A stretch of 64,000 nt of DNA from Actinophytocola xinjiangensis (lineage in GTDB: Bacteria; Actinomycetota; Actinomycetes; Mycobacteriales; Pseudonocardiaceae). Numbering within the stretch: the first letter of the stretch is position 1; every line of letters begins with the position of its first letter. Both the position numbers and the translations under genes were made by a program. The stretch covers positions 62,001-126,000 of the forward strand of contig NZ_MSIF01000022.1 in assembly GCF_001921215.1 (NCBI RefSeq), read 5' to 3'. Below, piece after piece: positions 8,160-15,140 of the stretch. The notes below the pieces were generated by a model that saw only the letters and a list, made by a program, of their open reading frames with translations, was not told the DNA's origin and searched no databases.

Positions 8160-8190
8160 CGGCCCCCGCTCCGGAACTGAGCGGGGGCCG
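8160..8190 (-). terminator. Hairpin terminator of the 8281-8930 gene pair
   Basis: CGGCCCCCGCT (8160-8170) pairs perfectly with AGCGGGGGCCG (8180-8190) around a 9-base loop. It lies 90 bases downstream of the minus-strand gene ending at 8281 and upstream of the TetR start. Confidence 0.7.
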
Positions 8191-8280
8191 TCGCCGAAAT
8201 GGAGCCGCGAACCGATGCTGGTCGGGGGAGGGGGAGTACAACAGCACCGGTTCGCGGAGTCTGTGGTTACCGGGTCGGCC

Positions 8281-8658
8281 TCACCTGGCGTTCGCCAGCC
8301 GGCCGGTCGCCGAGTTCGGGCGCTTGGCCTTCTTCTCGGCCAGCGGCCGACGCGCGTTGGACGGGCTCGGCGCCAGACCCCCGGCCACCAGGTGCTCGTA
8401 GGCGGCCTGCCACACCGAGCACGGGGCCTTCTGCTGACGCCACCGGGTCGAGCACACCGGGCAGTTGCCCTTCTCGTCCGGTTCGTGGGCGGCGAGCATC
8501 GCGCGCCAGCCCTCGGTCAGCCTGGGGAGTTCGGAGCGGGCCACCGACAGCAGGGACGGCGCGTCGGCGCGGTTGGCGAGCTCGGAGAGCATGTCCAGCC
8601 GCTCCCACACCGCGTTGCGCAGTACCTGCCCCAGTATCTCGTCCATCGGAGGAGTCAC
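8281..8658 (-). CDS. Hypothetical protein with CPVC zinc-like knuckle
   Basis: 125 residues from GTG 8658 (AAAGG upstream). The N-terminal half is helical (residues 5-55) and is followed by EKGNCPVCSTRW and a third Cys in APCSVWQAAYEHL, which looks like a small metal-binding unit. The C-terminal tail is basic and Lys/Arg-rich. I do not recognise the family. It follows the 89-residue gene by 2 bases, so the two form one transcript divergent from the XRE-TPR regulator. A regulatory or accessory role is an inference from context only. Confidence 0.75.
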   Translation of the reverse strand: MTPPMDEILGQVLRNAVWERLDMLSELANRADAPSLLSVARSELPRLTEGWRAMLAAHEPDEKGNCPVCSTRWRQQKAPCSVWQAAYEHLVAGGLAPSPSNARRPLAEKKAKRPNSATGRLANAR

Positions 8659-8660
8659 CG

Positions 8661-8930
8661 TTACCTTTCCGCCTGTTCGGCGGCCTCACGAAGCGCGACC
8701 CGCAACTGGCCGAGTTGGCCGGTCGTCAGGACAGCGGTTTCGCCCGGCGGTCCGACGAGGACCACCCGATTGCGTTCGACGAGCACGGTCAGGCAACGCT
8801 CGCGGTTGACCACGTCACCGCAGTTGATCCGCCACACCTGGCGGCCGAGCGCGGAACCGTGCAGGTCCCCGAGGTGCTCCTGGCGCGCTTGGGTCGCCTG
8901 GACCGGGTTCGGGGTCTTGACCAGTTCCAC
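8661..8930 (-). CDS. Small hypothetical protein
   Basis: 89 residues from GTG 8930. GGAGGG lies further upstream than usual (about 12 bases), so the start is tentative. The middle contains a predicted beta-rich segment (RCLTVLVERNRVVLVGPPGE) and a helical tail (LRVALREAAEQAER). No known domain is recognised. It is the first gene of a two-gene transcript ending at 8281, separated by a 216-base intergenic region from the divergent XRE-TPR regulator, which probably controls it. Confidence 0.7.
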   Translation of the reverse strand: MELVKTPNPVQATQARQEHLGDLHGSALGRQVWRINCGDVVNRERCLTVLVERNRVVLVGPPGETAVLTTGQLGQLRVALREAAEQAER

Positions 8931-9146
8931 CGTCTCGGAATCCCTCCGTGCTCGTACGCTTACAAGGAACTACATTGATGCCTGAGAACCGGGATTGGTG
9001 CGTCACAGCGCCGATCGGCGGCCGTCCCACGGTAAGCGGTCGTCGAAGTTCGGTCGGACCGATCAGGTTCGCCGATCCGGACTTCTCGCGGCTTGTGAAG
9101 TGCGCATACATTGCTGCTGACGCCCAGCGGACTGTGAGGGGGCGGA

Positions 9147-10526
9147 ATGAACTCCATCGGATCTCAGGGTTCCTCCGTTACACGAGATGTGTGGGACGAC
9201 CAGGAGATGCGGGGCGCGCTCGCCGCCCGGGAGGTCAGCACGATCTACAAGCTGCTGCGACGCAAAGGCGTGTCACAACGCCAGATCGCGGCGATGACCG
9301 GTCAGTCACAGTCCGAGGTGTCGGAGATCCTCAAGGGTCGTCAGGTCATGGCCTATGACGTCCTTGTCCGGATCGCCGACGGCCTGGGTGTCCCACGGGG
9401 ATACATGGGCCTCGCGTACGACGAAGTCACGGCCGCCAGAGTGGCCGTGACGCGCGAAGCCCCGGACGCTGAGGAGCCGGAGATCGTGAAGCGTCGGAAG
9501 TTTCTTGCGCACGCCGCCGCGGTGGCGGTCGGTGCGCACGTGCTCGGCGCTGACTCAGGGACATGGGTGTCCAACCCGGTGTTGACACCCGCTCCTGGTC
9601 GGATCGGGATGACCGACGTCCGTCAGGTCGAGGCCGCCACCAGGGCGCTTCGCTCGCTGGACTACCAGTACGGCGGCGGTTTCTGCCGCGACGCCGTGGT
9701 CGCCCAGTTGTCCTGGGGACAGCAGATGCTCAGCGCGTCCGGGTCCGAGGTGGTCAAACAGCGGCTGCACGTCGCGTTGGCCGACCTGCACAACCTGGCG
9801 GGCTGGACCTCGTTCGACATCGGGCTGATCGACTCGGCGCGCAACCACTTCGGCCGCGCGCTGGAACTGGCCAAGGCCGGGGACTCCAACCAGCTGGTGG
9901 CCAACATCCTGTACCGGATGGGCCGGGTCTACCTGCACAAGGAGGCCCCGGACGACGCGCTGAAGATGTTCCAGCTCGGGCAGATCGCCGCCCAGGAGTC
10001 CGGCTCGGAGCTGGCGGTGGCGGTGATCTGCGCGAACCAGGCCTGGGCCTACGCGATGATGGGCCACGAGGACCAGACGATGAAGCTCATCGGCCGCACC
10101 CGCGACGAGTTCGCCAGGGCGAACGCCGGTGAGGCCGAGGACTGGGTCAAGTTCTTCAACGAGGACGACGTCTACGCGATGATCGGCACGGTGCACACCG
10201 TGCTGGCCCAGCAGGTCGACTCCCGGCACACCAAGTACGCGATTCCCGCGCTGCACCGGGCGATCGGCTCCTACGGCGACGAGATGGCCCGCAGCAAGGC
10301 GTTCAACCTGAGCTTCCTGGCCACCAACCACCTGCTCGACGGCGACATCGACCACGGCGCCAAGATCGGCCACCAGGCCGTTGACCTGGCTCAACACCTC
10401 AAGTCGCGGCGGGTGCGGGACCGGCTGCTGCCGTTGAAGGCCGAGGCGGACAAGCGCCGCAACTACACCGACGCCCGCGAACTGTCCGAGACGATCAGCA
10501 GGCTCCACGAGGCTGACGCCTCCTGA
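9147..10526 (+). CDS. XRE-family regulator with C-terminal TPR-like repeats
   Basis: 459 residues from ATG 9147, with GAGGGGG upstream. The N-terminal HTH_XRE domain (about 28-85) shows RRKGVSQRQIAAMTGQSQSEVSEILKG in the usual helix-turn-helix order. The rest is an all-helical TPR-type array (about 165-455) with alternating small residues at repeat positions. This architecture is common in actinomycetes, where it often regulates neighbouring genes in response to peptides or other ligands. It starts 216 bases from the divergent small-gene pair and 17 bases before the phosphotransferase gene, so it is likely co-transcribed with the latter. Confidence 0.88.
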   Translation: MNSIGSQGSSVTRDVWDDQEMRGALAAREVSTIYKLLRRKGVSQRQIAAMTGQSQSEVSEILKGRQVMAYDVLVRIADGLGVPRGYMGLAYDEVTAARVAVTREAPDAEEPEIVKRRKFLAHAAAVAVGAHVLGADSGTWVSNPVLTPAPGRIGMTDVRQVEAATRALRSLDYQYGGGFCRDAVVAQLSWGQQMLSASGSEVVKQRLHVALADLHNLAGWTSFDIGLIDSARNHFGRALELAKAGDSNQLVANILYRMGRVYLHKEAPDDALKMFQLGQIAAQESGSELAVAVICANQAWAYAMMGHEDQTMKLIGRTRDEFARANAGEAEDWVKFFNEDDVYAMIGTVHTVLAQQVDSRHTKYAIPALHRAIGSYGDEMARSKAFNLSFLATNHLLDGDIDHGAKIGHQAVDLAQHLKSRRVRDRLLPLKAEADKRRNYTDARELSETISRLHEADAS

Positions 10527-10543
10527 GGCGGGCAGGCGCCACG

Positions 10544-11464
10544 ATGACCGCGACGTCCATGGACATGGCCCCGCGCGGTGGTCAGTTCTCCCAGGCCAGC
10601 CTGGCCGAGGCGCTCGCCGCGGTGTGCGCGGCCGCCGGGCTGGACCCGACCGGCGCGCGGCTGCTGCGGTGCACCAACAACGCGGTGTTCCAGCTGGCCG
10701 GCCAGCAGGTGGTGGTGCGGATCGTCGCGTCCAACGCGCTGGCGCACCGGGCGGACAAGGTGGTCCGGGTGGCCACCTGGCTGGCCGAGCACGAGGTCCC
10801 GGCGGTGCGGTTGCTGTCGGGGATCGTGCAGCCGGTGCGCGCCGGGCGGTACCTGGCCACGGTGTGGGAGACGGCTTCGGCCGGCGGGCGCCGCCAGCGG
10901 GGCCGCGACCTGGCGAAACTGTTGCGGCGACTGCACGAGCTGCCGGAGCCGGCGTTCCGGCTGCCGGTGTGGGAGCCGTTGGACGACGTGCGCCGGCGCA
11001 TCGGGGAGGCCGACGGGTTGGCCGGCGCCGACCTGGCCTTTCTGCTGAATCGATGCGACGAGGTGAGCCGGCGGCTGGCGGACGTGGAGTTCGACCGGCC
11101 CCGGGTGTTGCTGCACGGTGACGCGCATCTGGGCAACCTGATCCCGACCTCGGCCGGGCCGGTGCTGTGCGACTTCGACTCGGCCAGTATCGGGCCGCCG
11201 GAGTGGGACCTGACGCCGTTGGCGGTCGGGGTGGTGCGTTTCGGTGAGCCGGCCGGCCGGTACCGGGAGTTCGTCCGGACCTACGGCCTGGACGTGACCC
11301 GGTCGCCGCTGTTCGGGGTGTTGCGTGAGGTGCGGGAGCTGAAGCTGATCACCAGCGTGCTGCCGATCCTGTCCAGCCGGCCCGAGGTCAGGCCGGAGCT
11401 GTTCCGCCGGCTGACAGACGTACGCAGAGGTGACACCTCCGCGCGGTGGGCCCGTTATACGTAA
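10544..11464 (+). CDS. APH-family phosphotransferase
   Basis: 306 residues. The aminoglycoside phosphotransferase/choline-kinase fold is shown by the catalytic loop LLHGDAHLGNLI and the metal-binding CDFDSASIGPPEWDL. The N-lobe nucleotide region is less clear (NNAVFQLAGQQVVVRI). The substrate cannot be deduced; most genomic members are not antibiotic-resistance enzymes. The ATG at 10544 is used; in-frame ATGs at 10559 and 10565 are alternatives because no strong ribosome binding site is present. It lies 17 bases after the XRE-TPR gene. Confidence 0.85.
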   Translation: MTATSMDMAPRGGQFSQASLAEALAAVCAAAGLDPTGARLLRCTNNAVFQLAGQQVVVRIVASNALAHRADKVVRVATWLAEHEVPAVRLLSGIVQPVRAGRYLATVWETASAGGRRQRGRDLAKLLRRLHELPEPAFRLPVWEPLDDVRRRIGEADGLAGADLAFLLNRCDEVSRRLADVEFDRPRVLLHGDAHLGNLIPTSAGPVLCDFDSASIGPPEWDLTPLAVGVVRFGEPAGRYREFVRTYGLDVTRSPLFGVLREVRELKLITSVLPILSSRPEVRPELFRRLTDVRRGDTSARWARYT

Positions 11465-11662
11465 GCCAATCGGGTGAATGGCCGTAACGCTCCGCAACAA
11501 GCCGGCGAGACTTCGGTAGGGCGTGCCGCGCCCTCGGTTCATCTGTGCAGGTCGTCGGGGTCGTCGACGGGGAATTGACCATCCGGGTGACAGGCAGCAG
11601 GGGGCTGTCCGCCCAAACGCGCTACGCTCCGTCGAGCTAGCCCAATTTCCTCCCCGAACGAG

Positions 11663-11983
11663 GTGGCCATCCTGGTGGCTAGGCGCAGGGTAGTGATGGT
11701 GCCGCGACGACGTGCGCGTCGGGCGTTGGCGTCGGCTCGGATGCTGGACCAGGTGGTGGCCGCCCAGCTGCCGCTGGTGGCCCGACTTCCCGAGGCCAGC
11801 AGACGCCGGGCCGCCGACTTCCTCGCCGAGCTGGTGATGCTCTCCCAGGCCTACCGCCACCACGCCGCCGGCTGGATCTCCCGGGAGGAGCTGGCCGAGC
11901 GCGGATCCGGTGCGGTGTCCCGCATCGCGGTCATCCGGCGGCGGTCAAGCCTGTCCTCCACGCAGTTCACCGAACAGGACTGA
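11663..11983 (+). CDS. Small basic hypothetical protein
   Basis: 106 residues from GTG 11663; ATG 11696 is an in-frame alternative. The N-terminus is Arg-rich (RRRVVMVPRRRARRAL), followed by helices with LPLVARLPEASRRRAADFLAEL and an SREELAERG segment. No family is recognised. The composition suggests nucleic-acid or protein binding but this is a weak inference. It stands alone, about 200 bases after the phosphotransferase and convergent with the copper operon. Confidence 0.55.
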   Translation: MAILVARRRVVMVPRRRARRALASARMLDQVVAAQLPLVARLPEASRRRAADFLAELVMLSQAYRHHAAGWISREELAERGSGAVSRIAVIRRRSSLSSTQFTEQD

Positions 11984-12132
11984 CCACTCGCCGTTGGGGT
12001 CTGCGCGGTGGTTGACCGGAGGTCCGTCGACCGTCCCCCGGTAGTGCGCGCGGTGAACGGCCCAGGCGGTCCATTCGTCGTTTCGTGTGGACAGAAATGC
12101 AACCTGAACACCCCCGTGGTCCGTGCGGCCGG

Positions 12133-13140
12133 TCAGCTCACCGGGGCGCGGGAGAGCACGACGGCGAACCCGATCGCCAGCCCCATCACCGCCAGCTCCA
12201 GGCCGGCCCAGGTGACCAGCGCCGTCGGCCGCTGGCGCACGATCGCCGGCAGCAGCCGCCAGCGGATGTTCGCCCCGGCGGCGGCCAGCAGACACAGACA
12301 GCTCAGCTTGAGCAGGACCAGCGCGCCGTAGCCGGTACCGAACAGCGTGTCCACCAGCCCGCTCGGCCCGTCGAGCTCGACGAACCCGTTGAACAGGCCG
12401 GTCACCGCCACCACCGCCAGACACACGGTCGCCAGCCGGGAGAACCGGGGCAGCGCCGTCGCCAGCAGCGAGCGGTTCGCCGCCACCAGCACCACCAGCG
12501 CGCCCAGCCCGCCGGTCCACGCGGCCGCGCCGAGCACGTGCAGTTCGAGGGAGACCATGGTGAAGTCGTGCCAGCGGAAGTTCGTCGCGTGCCCGGTCAC
12601 CGGCAGCGGCAGCAGCCCGAACATCGCCACCGCGGCCCGCAGCTCGGCCGGGACCCCCTCGCCGGCGCGGATCGCGCCCAGCCCGAGGGCGAAGGACACC
12701 AGCGCCAGACCCGCCACGAACACCAGCGCCTTGCCGGCGCCGACCTCCTCGACGTAGGCGATCACCGCCGAGGGCGACACCCCGTTGCCCGGCCGGACCT
12801 CCTCGGTCTGCAACACCAGCGTCACCAGCGCGCACACCGCCCACACCAGCGAACTCGCCGCCGCCAGCCGCCGCGCGACGGCCAGCACCGGCTCGGCCCG
12901 CGCCGGCCGGTCGTAGCCGACCAGGATCGGCAGCAGGCTCAGACCCACCGTGGCCACGGCGGACACGGTGAGCAGTACCCGCACCACCGGAAGCCCGAAG
13001 CGGACCACCGCGTCCGGTTCCGCCACGCCGGCGATCGGCACGGCGGCGGTGACCGCCAGGCCGATCAGCGTGCCGGTGACGGCCGCCGCCACGAGGGCGG
13101 CGGCCGGCCGGACGGACGCGGTGGTCCGCGAGGGCGCCAT
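12133..13140 (-). CDS. copD: CopD-family copper resistance membrane protein
   Basis: 335 residues with about eight predicted membrane helices. The CopD domain region (about 160-330) includes HATNFRWHDF and ELHVLGAAAWTGGL, with His residues in membrane segments as expected for copper transfer. CopD works with periplasmic CopC in copper uptake. It is the last gene of a four-gene minus-strand set, 13 bases after copC, so the function rests on both sequence and context. Confidence 0.88.
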   Translation of the reverse strand: MAPSRTTASVRPAAALVAAAVTGTLIGLAVTAAVPIAGVAEPDAVVRFGLPVVRVLLTVSAVATVGLSLLPILVGYDRPARAEPVLAVARRLAAASSLVWAVCALVTLVLQTEEVRPGNGVSPSAVIAYVEEVGAGKALVFVAGLALVSFALGLGAIRAGEGVPAELRAAVAMFGLLPLPVTGHATNFRWHDFTMVSLELHVLGAAAWTGGLGALVVLVAANRSLLATALPRFSRLATVCLAVVAVTGLFNGFVELDGPSGLVDTLFGTGYGALVLLKLSCLCLLAAAGANIRWRLLPAIVRQRPTALVTWAGLELAVMGLAIGFAVVLSRAPVS

Positions 13141-13153
13141 CAGGCCGTCGTGC

Positions 13154-13690
13154 TCATCGGGTCGGCTTGCCGCCGATGCGCAACGCCACGGTCAGCCCCG
13201 CGCCGAGCACGACCACCGCGCCGAGGATCCACACCCAGACCGGCAGCCCGCCGCCGTCGGTGTCCGACCCGTCGGACGCCTCGCCACCGGCGGTCGACGC
13301 CGGTGCCGGGGTGCCGTCGCCGGCCGTGGCCAGGGTGAACGTCAGCTCGCCGCGCACCGGGTGGCCGTCGGCCGACAGGATCCGGTAGCCGATCGTGTAC
13401 TCGCCGGCCGGGCCGAGCGCGTCGACCGGCGCCGACACCACGTTGCTGGCAACCTCGGGCGCGCCGACCGTCCAGGTGGTGCCCTCCGGGCCGGTGATGG
13501 CGATGCTGTTGAGGCCCTCACCGTTCTGCACCGGCTGGTCGAAGGTCAGCGCGACGGTGGCCGGGCTGGTCTGGACCGTGGCCTTGTCCGCCGGGTTGCT
13601 GGCGACCAGCTGGTTGTGCGCGAGCGCCGGGGTGGCGAAGCCGGCCAGGGCCAGCATCGCCACCACGACGACGACTGCCGCCCGCCTCAC
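13154..13690 (-). CDS. copC: CopC-domain copper-binding secreted protein
   Basis: 178 residues. A signal peptide (1-24) ends at ALAHNQL, so the mature protein begins with His, the residue that forms the copper site in CopC. The CopC beta-sandwich follows (about 25-120, with SNPADKATV and YTIGYRILSADGHPVRGELTF, including the DGHP copper ligand). A flexible linker leads to a C-terminal membrane helix (about 148-170). The GTG start at 13690 overlaps the upstream stop by 4 bases. It is translationally coupled to the YcnI gene and precedes copD. Confidence 0.92.
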   Translation of the reverse strand: MRRAAVVVVVAMLALAGFATPALAHNQLVASNPADKATVQTSPATVALTFDQPVQNGEGLNSIAITGPEGTTWTVGAPEVASNVVSAPVDALGPAGEYTIGYRILSADGHPVRGELTFTLATAGDGTPAPASTAGGEASDGSDTDGGGLPVWVWILGAVVVLGAGLTVALRIGGKPTR

Positions 13691-14448
13691 GACTGGTCGC
13701 CGCCGGAGCGCCGCGCCCGCAGGGTGGCGCCGACCCCGAAACCGAGGCCAAGCGCGCCGACCACCAGGCCGGCGCCGCCCAGCCAGCGGGCGGTGTCGTC
13801 GGACCCGTCGGCGGCGGCCGCCGTGTCGGTGGTGTCGGCGACTTCGCCGTCGGCCGGCTGCTCGTTGGCGGCCGGGGCCGCGTCGTGGCCGCCGTCCTCA
13901 CTGGCCGGGGACAGCGCGATCACCGGCGCCGGGCGCTCGGGCTCCTCGCCGCCCTCGGGGGTCTCCTCGTCCCACGCGACGACCTTGCCGCCCTCGTAGG
14001 TCTGGATCGCCGGCAGCACCAGCTGGTCGACCTCGGGCAGCGGTCCGACCGCCAGCTCGAACTCGCCGAACTCGCCGGGCGCGATCCGGGTCCCCCGGTT
14101 CGCCGTCCAGGTCACCGAGCTGGCGGCCTCGGTGATCTCGGTGCCGTGCGAGTCGATCGGCTCGGCCAGTGTCGACTTGACGACCTGGGCGGTCCAGCCG
14201 GGGATCGGCTTGGGCCGCACCGAGCTCATCGGCGCGTCGGCGGGGAGCTTGACCTCCAGCTTGACGGTGCCGGCGGCGTCGTCCTCGTTCGGCACCCGGA
14301 AGGTGATCTTGCTGTAGCTGCCCTGCTCGGCGGCCTCGCCGAGGATCTTGGCGCTGACGTGCGCCGAGGCGGCGCCGGTGCCGAGCAGCAGGGCGGCGCC
14401 GGTGGCCACCGCCAGGACGGCGGCGCGCTGATATCCGTTGATGGACAT
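13687..14448 (-). CDS. YcnI-family (DUF1775) copper-associated membrane protein
   Basis: 253 residues. A signal peptide (1-29) ends ASAHVSA, again exposing His at the mature N-terminus, as in B. subtilis YcnI, which binds copper. The DUF1775 domain covers about 30-170 (ITFRVPNEDD, TVKLEVKLPAD, IPGWTAQVV). An acidic Ala-rich linker and one C-terminal membrane helix (222-243) follow. YcnI-CopC-CopD is a recurrent actinobacterial copper set. Its stop overlaps the copC start, and 72 bases separate it from the upstream membrane gene. Confidence 0.92.
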   Translation of the reverse strand: MSINGYQRAAVLAVATGAALLLGTGAASAHVSAKILGEAAEQGSYSKITFRVPNEDDAAGTVKLEVKLPADAPMSSVRPKPIPGWTAQVVKSTLAEPIDSHGTEITEAASSVTWTANRGTRIAPGEFGEFELAVGPLPEVDQLVLPAIQTYEGGKVVAWDEETPEGGEEPERPAPVIALSPASEDGGHDAAPAANEQPADGEVADTTDTAAAADGSDDTARWLGGAGLVVGALGLGFGVGATLRARRSGGDQS

Positions 14449-14520
14449 GATGAGGCGTTCTCTCCTGAATGTGGGGGAAGCCGGTCTGCCGTGGTGGCAG
14501 CCGGTGTCGGACCGTGTACG

Positions 14521-15087
14521 TCAGGAGAGAACCGGCGGTCCCCGGCGGGGGCTGACCCGCCGCAACACGATCTCGAGCAGCACCCCGGGCCGGGCGGGCA
14601 CCCGGGCGGGAACGGCCCCGGCCGGGCCGGCCGAGGGGCCGGGCACCAGCAGCTGGAGCCGGCCGACCAGCCAGCGCAGTGACGCCGCGACCGAGGCGAC
14701 CGCGCCGCCGGCCCGCACCAGCAGGACCGCCGAGGCGACCGTGGCCACCGCGTGCGCGCCGAACATCAGCCAGCCGTCGACCGTGGGCGCCGGCTGGTGC
14801 ACGTGGGCGATCTCGGTGAGCAGCACGTGCTGGGCGGCCTGGGTCACGGCCAGCACCCCGACCAGCGTCGGCAGCCCGCCGCGCCGGGCCAGCGACGCGC
14901 CACCCCAGGCCAGGACGGTGGTGAGCAGCGCGGTCAGCGAGGAGTCGGCGACCGTGCCACCGGCGGCGCCGTGCGCGGCGATGGTCAGGGCGGCGACGCA
15001 GCACGCGAGCAGCCAGCCGGGTACGCCGTGCGCACCACGACTCGCACCACGGCTCGCACCCCGACCGGGGGTCGCCCGTCTGCCCAT
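14521..15087 (-). CDS. Hypothetical polytopic membrane protein of the copper operon
   Basis: 188 residues from ATG 15087; an in-frame TTG at 15096 is less likely. After a basic N-terminus there are about four membrane helices. The second and third are linked by AQHVLLTEIAHVHQP, which places three His residues near the membrane face. No domain is recognised. It is the first gene of the four-gene copper-type transcript, which together with its His cluster suggests metal handling (inference). It is divergent from the FAD/Fe-S oxidoreductase gene, with about 50 bases between starts. Confidence 0.7.
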   Translation of the reverse strand: MGRRATPGRGASRGASRGAHGVPGWLLACCVAALTIAAHGAAGGTVADSSLTALLTTVLAWGGASLARRGGLPTLVGVLAVTQAAQHVLLTEIAHVHQPAPTVDGWLMFGAHAVATVASAVLLVRAGGAVASVAASLRWLVGRLQLLVPGPSAGPAGAVPARVPARPGVLLEIVLRRVSPRRGPPVLS

Positions 15088-15140
15088 GGCTACCAAGAGT
15101 AGGCCGAGGTACGTCCGGCGGACCAGCGGTCCCGTGCTGC

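Noticed and set aside
8978-9358. Small gene starting at ATG 8978 between the divergent transcripts
   Set aside because: The frame runs into the XRE-TPR gene, loses codon bias and has no homology that I recognise; the region is better read as a promoter region.
10544-11464. Aminoglycoside-resistance gene
   Set aside because: Only the broad APH fold is visible; chromosomal members act on many substrates and no resistance context is present.
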